Shown: positions 34,018-41,846 of the stretch, one piece after another
Layout: every line of letters begins with the position of its first letter
Numbering within the stretch: the first letter of the stretch is position 1
NCBI RefSeq assembly: GCF_039542035.1
Contig: NZ_BAABHJ010000039.1
Location: 124,001-188,000 of the forward strand
Origin: Actinoallomurus liliacearum
GTDB taxonomy: Bacteria; Actinomycetota; Actinomycetes; Streptosporangiales; Streptosporangiaceae
Length of the DNA: 64,000 bases
Direction: 5' to 3'
Notes under the pieces: generated by a model
Seen by the model: the letters and a program-made list of their open reading frames with translations, nothing else
Told to the model about the DNA's origin: nothing
The model's database searches: none
Made by a program: the position numbers and the translations under genes

Positions 34018-34956
34018 TCAGGTGGCCGTCGGCGCGGCCAGGATCGCTTCTTGCAGGTCGGTCGTGGCGTCTAGCGCGCCGGCGGCCGAGACGGCCAGGC
34101 ACGAGACCAGAACGAGTGCGGTCAGATGGCTGCACAGGCCGCGCATCGGATCGGCCTCCCGCAGGTCCAGCAGGGCGGCGACCCGCCGCGGAACCGGGCC
34201 GGATGCGATCCGTGCCAAAGGTGCGGAATGACGGGTGTGCGAAGTGAGCGCGGCCCTGCCGATCGCCTTGGCCGCCAGTGCCCGGTCACCGACTTCCGCA
34301 GCGGCGTCCTCGTCGGCCCATCGCTCTACGCAGTACGACACGGTCTCCCCCAGCGAGCGCAGCGGAGGGTGACAGGCCGCGGCCAACTCGGCGGCCAGCA
34401 GGAACCGGTGATGCCCGTGACGTAGGTGCGATCGTTCATGGGCCAGCAGGACACGACGCTCACACGGCCTCAAATGCCGGAGCATTCCGCCAGTGATGAT
34501 CACCCGTCCGGGACGGCCGGGCAACGCGTAGGCGTCGACGTCGACGTCGGGCACTACGGTCACATCACCGTGTACCGGGTACCGCACCGCCCGCGCCCAG
34601 GCCTCACGCCGCACGCTCCGATGCCGCCGTGCGACACGCAAAAGGCCGCCGGCCATGCCCAGCAGCAGCGCCCCCGCAAGGCAGGAACCGAACGGCCAGA
34701 CGCCCACCGGCAGCCACCGCGTGATCCCAGGCGGAATCGGCACCACACTCGCCATGGCCGGAACCTGCAGCAGGCCGGCGACCAGGAGCACCACCAACGC
34801 CACGACCGTGCACACCGCCAGGCTCATCGACGAGATCGTCAACACCCACACCGCCAGGCGTGGCCGCATGCGCTCTTCCAGCCGCCACGGTCCGGCAAGC
34901 CGGAACACCACGGCGAGGATCAGCGGAGCCAGCAAGGGCACCCACACCGCGATCAC
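34018..34956 (-). CDS. M56-family membrane metallopeptidase, copy 2
   Basis: A 312-residue BlaR1-like protein without a penicillin-binding domain. The zinc motif HERSH lies at residues 173-177, exactly the same position as in copy 1, with the downstream helix YCVERWADEDAA also shared. Membrane helices are at the N-terminus and near residue 290. It is the partner of blaI-3, whose gene it overlaps by 4 bases. Confidence 0.85.
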   Translation of the reverse strand: MIAVWVPLLAPLILAVVFRLAGPWRLEERMRPRLAVWVLTISSMSLAVCTVVALVVLLVAGLLQVPAMASVVPIPPGITRWLPVGVWPFGSCLAGALLLGMAGGLLRVARRHRSVRREAWARAVRYPVHGDVTVVPDVDVDAYALPGRPGRVIITGGMLRHLRPCERRVLLAHERSHLRHGHHRFLLAAELAAACHPPLRSLGETVSYCVERWADEDAAAEVGDRALAAKAIGRAALTSHTRHSAPLARIASGPVPRRVAALLDLREADPMRGLCSHLTALVLVSCLAVSAAGALDATTDLQEAILAAPTAT

Positions 34957-35339
34957 GATGACCCGCCCCCCTCGCCCGGATCCTCACCCAGCAGTGACCG
35001 CAACAGGCGCTCGTCGGTGCTGCTCAGGCTTGAGACGAACCGGGCCAGCACGGTCCGCCGGTCGCGTCCCTTGCCCAGCTCCGTGTGCATCCGGCGTGCG
35101 ACCAGCCCATCACTGTCATGCACCGGCGTGTAGAACAACGACCGCCCTGACCTCCGCCGGTCCACCGCCCCCTTGTCGTGCAACCTGGAGAGGATCGTCG
35201 CGACCGTCGTCCGGGCCAGACGACCACCCAGCCGTCGTTGAACCTCGGCAGGCGTCAACGGCTCGGCCGACGCCCACAACGCGGCGAGCACCTCCGCCTC
35301 CAACACACCCGCCGCGCGGCGACTCCGCATCTCCGACAT
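34953..35339 (-). CDS. BlaI/MecI-family repressor, copy 3 (paired with M56)
   Basis: A 128-residue winged-helix repressor: VLEAEVLAALWASAEPLTPAEVQ, LARTTVATILSRLHDKGAVDR and DERLLRSLLGEDP. It is the first gene of a two-gene operon with the M56 peptidase (ATGA overlap). Two class B operators lie 34-68 bp upstream of its start, with the same spacing as at blaI-1. Confidence 0.88.
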   Translation of the reverse strand: MSEMRSRRAAGVLEAEVLAALWASAEPLTPAEVQRRLGGRLARTTVATILSRLHDKGAVDRRRSGRSLFYTPVHDSDGLVARRMHTELGKGRDRRTVLARFVSSLSSTDERLLRSLLGEDPGEGGGSS

Positions 35340-35372
35340 CCACCCACCTTTGTCGCTCAGAGTAGTTGGATG

Positions 35373-35407
35373 ACTACACTAACGTAGACGGTCTACAGAG
35401 TCGTAGA
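35373..35407. promoter_or_regulatory. Tandem class B operators upstream of blaI-3
   Basis: ACTACACTAACGTAGA at 35373-35388 and TCTACAGAGTCGTAGA at 35392-35407, both (T/A)CTAC-N6-GTAGA. Centres are 19 bp apart, identical to the pair at 13692-13726. Confidence 0.78.
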
Positions 35408-35549
35408 CATCCAGCGCGTTCGGCGAGTCCTTCGTTCAGCCAGATGGCCGCAAGCCCGCCTCCCAGGGGCGACGGTCGGCCGGTCGGCGGCGGCCACAGC
35501 GCGGTCACCTTGCTACGCCGCTGGCCGGTGAGCGCAGCGGGGGTCCCAC

Positions 35550-35755
35550 CGGCCGCCGTGGATCCTGCTCGGCACCGTCATCGGCACCCAGGCCCTCGCC
35601 ACCGCGACCGCCCTCACCGGCTTCCTGATGCGCCCCATCGACTGGGACCTCCTCAGCCTGTCCTGGGGCTGGGCACTCGCCGCAGTCCTCACCCTGGACC
35701 CGATCAAGCTAACCGCCTACCGCATCCTCGAACGGCGCGGCAGGTCAGCGTCTGA
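35550..35755 (+). pseudogene. C-terminal remnant of a cation-transporting P-type ATPase
   Basis: One frame reads RPPWILLGTVIGTQALATAT, then LMRPIDWDLLSLSWGWALAA and DPIKLTAYRILERRG. This matches the last two membrane helices of plasma-membrane-type P-ATPases (GTQxxAT, WGxAL, KLxAYR). Nothing upstream in frame belongs to the family and there is no start, so it is a decayed fragment between blaI-3 and the transposon right end. Confidence 0.6.
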
Positions 35756-36020
35756 CAACCCCGAGCCCGCCGCTGCCTGTCACCGGCATCCCGGCCCCAG
35801 CTTCAGCCAACAAGCCACGCCCGACCGGCCGACGTCAGGCCGTACTCAGGCGAGACCAAGATCGACACTTCTGGCGTGGCGCGCTCATGAGCCACCCGAG
35901 GTCAGGACGGACTCCAACGCTGCTGATTCATGGGTAAGGCGGCGCTCGATTGCTCATGATCAACCGGAAATCAGGCACCGATCCGTTGTTTAGCTCCAAC
36001 ATCGCCGCACGTAGATGCCC
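35756..36020. other. Subterminal right end of the transposon, no gene
   Basis: No convincing coding region. It holds TnsB-type sites in the inverted sense: TTGCTC at 35950-35955, within ATTGCTCATGATC at 35949-35961, whose complement GATCATGAGCAAT resembles the left-end GATCATGAGCACT at 5569-5581. Another related motif, GCTCATGAGC, is at 35882-35891. Confidence 0.5.
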
Positions 36021-36051
36021 TGCGCTTGCTCACGGATCGGCGGATCCTACA
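36021..36051 (-). repeat. Transposon right end (terminal inverted repeat)
   Basis: Read inward on the minus strand it is TGTAGGATCCG, nine bases, then GAGCAAGCG. The 11-bp tip is identical to the left end, and GAGCAA starts at the same offset of 20 bases. Confidence 0.93.
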
Positions 36052-36056
36052 AGGAG
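36052..36056. repeat. Right copy of the 5-bp target-site duplication (AGGAG)
   Basis: AGGAG directly after the right end, matching 5530-5534. Confidence 0.93.
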
Positions 36057-36156
36057 TTCCGTCAGATCCGGACCGCCTGGACCGGGCAAGGCGGGTCAGA
36101 CCCAGAACACGACGACTGCTCCCGTCCGGCGGCCACGCCCTCGTAACCGGCCATGA
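36057..36156 (+). pseudogene. Detached 3' end of the LysM/BTAD gene
   Basis: Joining 5534 to 36057 restores the host frame: ESTRS then SVRSGPPGPGKAGQTQNTTT and VRRPRPRNRP, ending at TGA 36154-36156. The lost tail is 32 residues plus the completed Ser984, Pro/Arg-rich and probably disordered. It has no start of its own and is not expected to be expressed. Confidence 0.88.
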
Positions 36157-36265
36157 GCGCGGCAGACGCCTTCGACTCGGCTTCAAGCGCAGGGTCGTTA
36201 GCAGGGAGCCCCGATCGCGCGCGGGATCGAGAATCGAGACCGTTCCGTCGGCGCTGGGTAAGAAG

Positions 36266-36436
36266 ATGGCCCGCATGCCTCACACCACTCCTCCACCGAT
36301 CGTGGACATCACCGAAGACATTCCCGAACTGGCCGCCCACGCTCGCACCGCCGTCCGCCTGCACCCTCGGCCAGGCACCCCAGGCCCAGACGGCAGCAGC
36401 ATCGGAGGACCGCTCAGGTGGGGACTGTACGGTTAA
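36266..36436 (+). pseudogene. Truncated hypothetical gene (N-terminal fragment)
   Basis: A 56-codon frame reads MARMPHTTPPPIVDITEDIP, then ARTAVRLHPRPGTPGPDGSS and IGGPLRWGLYG. From memory, the PPPIVD...ELA...R-LHPR-G-P...SS-GGPL pattern is the start of a larger actinobacterial family of unknown function, in which GGPL is followed by a Trp-Pro-rich continuation. Here that is missing and the frame stops within seven residues, so most of the gene is lost. Confidence 0.5.
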
Positions 36437-36542
36437 CTGGACAGTTCCTATCAGCGGCGCTCCGCCCCGCCAGTTGGGCCGACGGGGCGGATTCGCCAAC
36501 AGTGTCCTCGCGGAGGGCGGGGCGGCTTGATCGGGTCCGGGA

Positions 36543-36971
36543 TCAGTAGACCGGGTGGATCGTGCGGCTCGTAGCTGCGTAGAAGTACTTCGAGCTGTAG
36601 TGATGGATCCGGTAGTACCAGCCGGAGTGCGGCGCGGACTGCAGCACGAACCGGACGTCGCCGTAGCGGTCCGTCATCCGGCAGGTCAACTTGTGCCAGT
36701 TGCCGCCCCGAGTCGACTTGCGCTGCAGACACAGGCTGGTGCCCTTCAGCGGGATCAGCGCGTCGTGGGCGGTGTTGAACGCCGTAGCGGCGATGGCGAG
36801 CGCTGACTTCTTCGGGTTCGGGTTGTTGTCGTATACCCAGGACGGCTTGGCGCTCGCCCCGTTCGGTCCGCTGATCAGCATGTGGTGTCGGGTCGCTGCG
36901 GACGCGGTGCCGGCGGTGAGGGGAAATGCGAGGGCGGCGGCGGTGATGGTTGCGGTGAGGGTTCGGCGCAT
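36543..36971 (-). CDS. Secreted protein of unknown function
   Basis: A 142-residue protein with a signal peptide (MRRTLTATITAAALAF to ASA at about residue 25). The mature part has two Cys (SLCLQRK, LTCRM) and many aromatic residues at the end (GWYYRIHHYSSKYFYAATS), suggesting a small disulfide-bonded beta domain. The ATG at 36971 follows GGAG. I do not recognise the family. Confidence 0.72.
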   Translation of the reverse strand: MRRTLTATITAAALAFPLTAGTASAATRHHMLISGPNGASAKPSWVYDNNPNPKKSALAIAATAFNTAHDALIPLKGTSLCLQRKSTRGGNWHKLTCRMTDRYGDVRFVLQSAPHSGWYYRIHHYSSKYFYAATSRTIHPVY

Positions 36972-37241
36972 GGGGACTCCTGCAATTCGGGTGCAGGGGA
37001 ATGACGCGCCGTCCTGGGCGACCGGTTGCGTTACCGTCCGAATCCGGTCAGCTCCCGACACGCCGATTATCGTTGCTGCCCAGCCTCCAGAGACGCTTTA
37101 AGCGCGCGTGGGGTTGCCCTCTCCAATCGTCTCCCGCCTTGGCCGTCCGGGTCTGGCCAGAGCCATGCGCCGACCGTCCGGTAGCCGGTAGAACACAGCT
37201 TGTTCCCGAATCCCCCGCTTCGCACTCGCCGAAGGAGTCGA

Positions 37242-37514
37242 ATGCTGAAGAACCTCGCGGTCACCGTTGCGGCTGCCGCGATCATCGGTGGCGGTATCTC
37301 CGCCGTCGCCGCGCCGGCGAATGCCGCCCCCGCGATCTCGACGGCGCGCTGCCACGCGCACAAGGCCGCCGGGACCTCGCACTGGACGTGCATCACGCCA
37401 GGCTCGTTCTGCCCGGCTGCGGCGCACAAGCACTACGGGTACGCGTACAAGACGGGGAAGCGGTACCGGTGCGTGAAGTACTCGAACGGCCGGTGGCGGT
37501 GGAAGCGCGCCTGA
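37242..37514 (+). CDS. Small secreted cysteine-containing protein
   Basis: A 90-residue protein: signal peptide MLKNLAVTVAAAAIIGGGIS to ANA, then a short basic mature domain with four Cys (RCHAHK, WTCITPGSFC, YRCVKY) and many His/Lys/Tyr. The ATG at 37242 follows GAAGGAG. Function unknown; Cys spacing suggests two disulfides. Confidence 0.7.
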   Translation: MLKNLAVTVAAAAIIGGGISAVAAPANAAPAISTARCHAHKAAGTSHWTCITPGSFCPAAAHKHYGYAYKTGKRYRCVKYSNGRWRWKRA

Positions 37515-37728
37515 TCCGTGGCCGATGAGCAGCGCCCTGTACCCGTCGTTGCGGGTGCGGGGCGCTCCGCGTTGCCCGAGACCGAGTTGACCGGCTTCGA
37601 ACGTGTCAGATCATCTTCTTCCCGCGGCGTGCGTTTCCCTGTCGTGCCCGAACAGTGTCGATTGGCCCCTTCAAACAGGAGGTGGCCCACGCATTCAGCG
37701 TGGACGGACTAGATCAGGGAGAAACACC

Positions 37729-37848
37729 ATGGCGACCAACTCGAACAACAACACCGGCTCGGACCAGCAGCAGTCCCGGCCGTCCCAGGGGCAGTCCGGG
37801 CCGTCCGAGGAGCGGTCCGACGCGCCGTGGGACAAGCCGCAGAAGTGA
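37729..37848 (+). CDS. Very small hydrophilic protein
   Basis: 39 residues, Gln/Ser/Pro-rich (MATNSNNNTGSDQQQSRPSQ, ending DAPWDKPQK). GGGAG precedes the ATG with good spacing, and the perfect palindrome at 37900 follows as a terminator. The composition suggests a disordered peptide. Low complexity makes the call uncertain. Confidence 0.5.
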   Translation: MATNSNNNTGSDQQQSRPSQGQSGPSEERSDAPWDKPQK

Positions 37849-37899
37849 CCGGTGACTCCTGTCTTCCCCTGATCTGACCGGGGGAGGCTGAACATGAGC

Positions 37900-37939
37900 G
37901 TCCCGGCGGAACGGCTGCATGCAGCCGTTCCGCCGGGAC
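37900..37939 (+). terminator. Perfect 40-bp palindrome, probable transcription terminator
   Basis: GTCCCGGCGGAACGGCTGCA followed by its exact complement gives a hairpin with 20-bp arms and no loop bases. The next bases, CTTCTTGTTT, are T-rich on the plus strand. It ends the 37729 transcription unit. Confidence 0.7.
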
Positions 37940-38123
37940 ACTTCTTGTTTCAGTCTTGCTCGGCAGCAGGCCGGAGACCCATTCGGCCGCACCTTCCGAT
38001 AGGGCGGCACGGCTCCTCGCTTCCGGAGGGTGGTGTCCTGGAAGCAACGTCTATGGATGATCGCGAGTGCTGCCGCCCCGTGGTGAGCCACCGCAGAGCA
38101 GCAGCTCACCACGGCGAAACGGA

Positions 38124-38375
38124 TCAGCCTTCTGGGCGGTGTAACACCCCAAGAAGTGCCTGGTGGACCGCCTGGTGGTCGCGTCCGTCATGCAACGTGA
38201 CGTCAGCGACGCCAAGCCGGTACCACTCCTCGGCGCCCGCGTAGCGAACCTGGACCGCCACGGCCCCGCCGGGGCTACAGGTGGTGCGCAGTTCGAGGTT
38301 GCCGGTGATGACGCCGACATCGTCGGTCATCACCCCGCCCGGTGCGGCCGTGAATGGTGACGTTAGCTCGGCCAT
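38124..38375 (-). CDS. Small protein downstream of the HNH nuclease
   Basis: An 83-residue protein with beta-type sequence: VITGNLELRTTCSPGGAVAV and VRYAGAEEWYRLGVADVTLH. The start codon lies one base after the nuclease stop, so they are co-transcribed. Function unknown; a role tied to the nuclease is possible by position only. Confidence 0.65.
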   Translation of the reverse strand: MAELTSPFTAAPGGVMTDDVGVITGNLELRTTCSPGGAVAVQVRYAGAEEWYRLGVADVTLHDGRDHQAVHQALLGVLHRPEG

Positions 38376-38376
38376 G

Positions 38377-39024
38377 TCAGTGACAGGTGTCCAGCATGGT
38401 GGTCAGGGCCGTTTCCTCGGGCTGGGTGACGTTGAGGGCGTACAGGTATTTGATGTGCGTCCACATCCGGGCGTAGGTACACCAGTAGGAGGCGGCCGGC
38501 GGCTTCCACTGGTCCGGTGACTGGTCGCCCTTGGCTCGGTTGCTGGCGGCCGAGACCGCGATCAGCTGCGGGTCGCTCAGGTCGTTGGCGAAGGCCTTGC
38601 GCCGAGGAGTGGTCCAGGCATCGGCGCCGGACCGCCAGGCGTTCGCGAGCGGGACGACGTGGTCGATGTCGACCCCGGCTGCGCTGGCGAGGATCTTGCC
38701 GTCGTAGTGGCTGATCCAGGTGCCCGAGACCGCCCGGCACTCGGCGTCGGTGGTGACGCCCTGGCCGTCGCGTTTGAGGACGACCTCGCGGGTGCTGCAG
38801 TTGTTGCCCTGCTCGATCCAATGCGGGAACTTCGCCCTGGAGTACCCGGCCATCGAATGCGGCGCGGCGATGGTCAGGTGTGCGAGTTCCTTACGGGCGG
38901 TGGCGACCGGCGGCGCTTCGGGCGGGTCCGCCGACGCGGGCGCGGCTGGTGCCAGGACCGCAGCGGTCACGGCGGCCGCCATGACGGCGAAGGCTGATCT
39001 GCGGACACGGGGGATGACAGGCAC
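38377..39024 (-). CDS. Secreted HNH-family nuclease
   Basis: A 215-residue exported protein: signal region AFAVMAAAVTAAVLAPAAPA, then KELAHLTIAAPHSMAGYSRA, the catalytic GVDIDHVVPLANAWRSGA and the helix SDPQLIAVSAASNRAKGDQS, followed by WKPP. This is the DUF1524-like secreted HNH family of actinomycetes, likely degrading DNA outside. Four Cys lie near the active site and the C-terminus. I chose the GTG at 39024 (VPVIPRVRRSAF). Confidence 0.82.
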   Translation of the reverse strand: MPVIPRVRRSAFAVMAAAVTAAVLAPAAPASADPPEAPPVATARKELAHLTIAAPHSMAGYSRAKFPHWIEQGNNCSTREVVLKRDGQGVTTDAECRAVSGTWISHYDGKILASAAGVDIDHVVPLANAWRSGADAWTTPRRKAFANDLSDPQLIAVSAASNRAKGDQSPDQWKPPAASYWCTYARMWTHIKYLYALNVTQPEETALTTMLDTCH

Positions 39025-39186
39025 TGGGGAAGGTTCTCCAGGGGCAGGGGCGGAGCGCGTGCCTGCCAAGCATCGCCAGGCGAACACTCTTTGTCAATGA
39101 ATGACTACCTAGAGTCAGAATCGCGGGCCGGTGCGGTAGGCGGCCCGCGACTTCCTCCGCACCCCTATCGCTAGCCTGTTCGAATC

Positions 39187-39426
39187 GTGAAGATGTCGGA
39201 GATGTTCGCGCCGGTCGTCCGCATCAAGGCGACCGGCCGATACGTCTTCTTGCTCGGCTGGGCGCGCGACAAGAGAGGCGCCTGGCACGCCCACGTCGCC
39301 TGGCTCGCGCGAGAGCACGTCCTCTGGCGCGGTGTTGACGTGTGGATGCGTGCCGTCGACCTCGAGCCCGTACCCGGTCAGAACTACCGCCGGGTGCCCC
39401 GGTACGTCGAGGAACCCGACTTCTGA
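39187..39426 (+). CDS. Small hypothetical protein
   Basis: 79 residues: VVRIKATGRYVFLLGWARDK, GAWHAHVAWLAREH and a polar end. It has no export signal, several Trp, and a basic character. GTG start at 39187. Not recognised. Confidence 0.6.
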   Translation: MKMSEMFAPVVRIKATGRYVFLLGWARDKRGAWHAHVAWLAREHVLWRGVDVWMRAVDLEPVPGQNYRRVPRYVEEPDF

Positions 39427-39441
39427 CCGCCTCCAGCGCGA

Positions 39442-40398
39442 CTACTCCCAACCGGTGCGGTGTACCGTCCAGGCGATCGCCGCACGAGCGGCCCGTCCCT
39501 GGTGACTGCGCAGGTGAGGGACTCCCGGCGGCGCTGGCTGACGTGAGCTGCGGGCCCAGTAGCCGGCGAACGCCGCGGCGTAGCTGGTGATGACCGCCGG
39601 GTCGGTGTCCCGCCAGGCCGGTACGTCGGCGAGCGCGGCTTCCGCTGCGGCGGGCGTGTGCCCGGCCAGGATCAGGTGAGGGACGAGGTCGACGACATCG
39701 AGCCAGGCCGACCCGCGGGCCGGTTGCGCCCAGTCGATCAGGAACGCCCTGCCTTCCGGGTCGATGAGGAGGTTGGAGGTGTTCACGTCGCCGTGGATCA
39801 GCGTGTCGCCGGCGGCCGCCGGGAGCCAGGCGGTCTCGAGCGCGGCCAGGTCGTCCAGGTGCCGCCGGGTCCACTCGTCCAAGTCGGTGGGCGGCGTGGC
39901 CGCCAGGGTTCCCCAGCCGTGCACGAAGTCGGCGAGTTCGATCTCGGCGGCGGGTGCGTCGACGGGGCAGGGGGTCAGGACGTCGGCCAGGCCGGCGATC
40001 GTGGCCACCACCCGAGGAACGTCCGGGGAGCCGGGTGACAGGTCGGCGTGCCGGGCCTCGACGTCGTCCAGGACAAGGACGACCCAGTCGGCGATCTGGC
40101 CGTCCCAGTGAAGCCGGGGCGCAGGCGCGGCCGCCGGAAGCGCCCGGGTGGTCGCGGCTTCGTCGCGGTACTTCCCGGCGAGCGGGTGCGCGGCGGGGAT
40201 GCCCTTGGCAAAGACGCGGCGGCCGTCGGCGAGCTGGAGTCGGGCGGCTAGACCGGGTGTGAAGCCGCCGCCCTGGACGTGGGCGGTGGCGATGTCGCCG
40301 AGCAGCTCGGCCAGGCCCTCGCGGAGCGGCGCGGGCAACTCCCCCCAGCGTAGGCGTACGGCTGTGGCGGCCGGCTGCACGGATTGCGGCGTGGTCAC
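39442..40398 (-). CDS. Aminoglycoside phosphotransferase (APH)-family kinase
   Basis: A 318-residue small-molecule kinase. It has LADGRRVFAKGIPAAHPLAG (nucleotide lysine), LVLDDVEARHADL (hinge), the catalytic loop TLIHGDVNTSNLLID and the metal-binding AFLIDWAQPARGSAWLDVVD. The family phosphorylates aminoglycosides, choline or other small alcohols; the substrate is not predictable. The GTG at 40398 lies 27 bp after the upstream regulator's stop, in the same direction. Confidence 0.83.
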   Translation of the reverse strand: MTTPQSVQPAATAVRLRWGELPAPLREGLAELLGDIATAHVQGGGFTPGLAARLQLADGRRVFAKGIPAAHPLAGKYRDEAATTRALPAAAPAPRLHWDGQIADWVVLVLDDVEARHADLSPGSPDVPRVVATIAGLADVLTPCPVDAPAAEIELADFVHGWGTLAATPPTDLDEWTRRHLDDLAALETAWLPAAAGDTLIHGDVNTSNLLIDPEGRAFLIDWAQPARGSAWLDVVDLVPHLILAGHTPAAAEAALADVPAWRDTDPAVITSYAAAFAGYWARSSRQPAPPGVPHLRSHQGRAARAAIAWTVHRTGWE

Positions 40399-40424
40399 GC
40401 GCCGATGGTAACCACGCCGCGTGA

Positions 40425-41737
40425 TCATCTCCGGTGATTTCGGTGAAGGGTGCCCGGGAGCAGGTCGTGGGGCAGGGGAGCCAGTTCGCGGCGGATACGC
40501 GCCGAGGCGACCGTCGGCAGCTCGTCGCGGATCCGTCCGAGGGTCTGCGCGGCGGCGTCCCGGCGGCCGCGGCGGTACTGGACCCGGGCGAGCCGCGCGG
40601 CGATCAGCGCACGGGTGCGGCGCTCGATCGGCCGGCGCGTATTCACGGACGCGGCCAGGTGCCGTTCGGCTTCGGGCAGGTCGCCGAGGCTCGCCAGGAG
40701 GGTGCCGGTCTGGTGCTCGAAAGATTCGCGGCGGTAGCCGCCGTACCAGGCGTCCTCGGGGAGGGAGTCGGCGCGCTCGAGGTCGCGTTCTGCGCGGATG
40801 AGGACCTGGCGGGCGTCGCGGCCGTCGGCTGCGGCGGCCAGCGCCTCGGCGTGCGCGCCGGTGATCCAGGCGCGGGTGCGTGTCGGGCAGCCGCGCCGGA
40901 TCCCGGACACCGCGGCCTCGGCCAGGTCGACGGCCCGGTGCGGGTGACCGAGCTCGATCGCCTGGATGGCCATGGACCGCAGCGCGGTCGCGCGCAGCAG
41001 CGGGTCGCCGGCCTCTTCGGCCAGGCGCACGGATTCGATGTAGTACCCCTGGCCCAGGCCGTTCGCGCCGGCGTCGACGGCCATCCACCCGGCCAGGTAG
41101 GTCAGCTCGGACGCGGCACGGAACAGGTCCGGGCGGGCCCGGCCGGTGGTGCCGCGCAGCAGTGGGCCGACCTCGCCGGCGAGGTATCCGGCGACCGCGG
41201 CGCGGGCGTTCCCGCCGCCGTACAGGTCGTCCATATCGGCCAGGTGGCGGGTGGTGGCGCGGATCCGGGCGACGTCGGCCGCGCCGGCGCGGCGGCCGGG
41301 CCCGGAGCGGGACAGGATGCGGTGCGGGGCGGTGGGCATCGTGAGGGCGGCCAGGCTGTAGAGGCCGGTGGCCAGTGCAGTTCGGCGGTCCATGTCACTC
41401 CTTGCCAGCCGCATCAGCCACGCCACGGGGTCACCTTGCCACGGGTCCGCGCGAATGTCGGTCATCGCCGGGGCATCCCAGCCAAGATCCTCGGCCGTCA
41501 GTCCCGGGCGGCCGAGTGCCCGGCGAAGGCCTCGACCGTGATGGGGATCGTCTCGTCGCGCGGGACGACGCCGGCGATCCAGTGCGCGATGGCACCGGCG
41601 CCGTAGGTCAGAGGGAGATCGTTCTCGGCCCCGACCGCGTTGATGGCTCCGGCGGCGGCGGCCAGGGTCCATCCGGCCTGGTCGATCGCCGCTCGTAACG
41701 CGGGGTTCTGGATGGGGCGGCTTCGCTGACGCGCCAT
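40425..41737 (-). pseudogene. HTH-TPR transcriptional regulator, frameshifted
   Basis: The N-terminal part (start 41737, MARQRSRPIQNPALRAAIDQ, then TYGAGAIAHWIAGVVPRDET) is an HTH region in one frame that stops after ITVEAFAGHSAARD at 41498-41500. The next frame continues naturally as ALGRPGLTAEDLGWDAPAMT and then over 300 residues of TPR-like helices to 40425. One base missing near 41515-41525 (AFA[R]ALGRPG expected) explains it. The helical part is of the type seen in actinomycete XRE-TPR regulators. It could be a sequencing error, a recent mutation or two separate genes. Confidence 0.62.
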
Positions 41738-41846
41738 GCCGCCAGCATGCCCACCGATTGCAATGCCTTCAATACGTTCCGACCTTCCGCCCGGACCCGG
41801 GGCGCTCTTCACTGACCCCCAAGACCCCTCAAGTCAGGGAGCGCTC

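Larger units (their letters stand above)
5535..36051. mobile_element. Complete Tn7-like transposon, 30,517 bp, with envelope-stress cargo
   Basis: The element starts TGTAGGATCCG and ends CGGATCCTACA, an exact 11-bp terminal inverted repeat. It is flanked by AGGAG on both sides. Just inside the left end it encodes TnsA-, TnsB-, TnsC- and TniQ-like proteins in the usual order, each overlapping the next by 4 bases. Cargo fills 12951-35340. Removing the element and one AGGAG copy rejoins the reading frame of the LysM/BTAD gene, an independent check on the boundaries. Only one TniQ-type protein is present, and there is no CRISPR array or Cascade gene. Confidence 0.95.

Noticed and set aside
34426..35133. 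235-codon plus-strand frame opposite M56-2 and blaI-3
   Set aside because: Low-complexity antisense reading of two clear genes.
5535..36051. CRISPR-associated transposon
   Set aside because: No Cas genes, no repeat-spacer array and no guide-RNA-like repeats were found inside the element.
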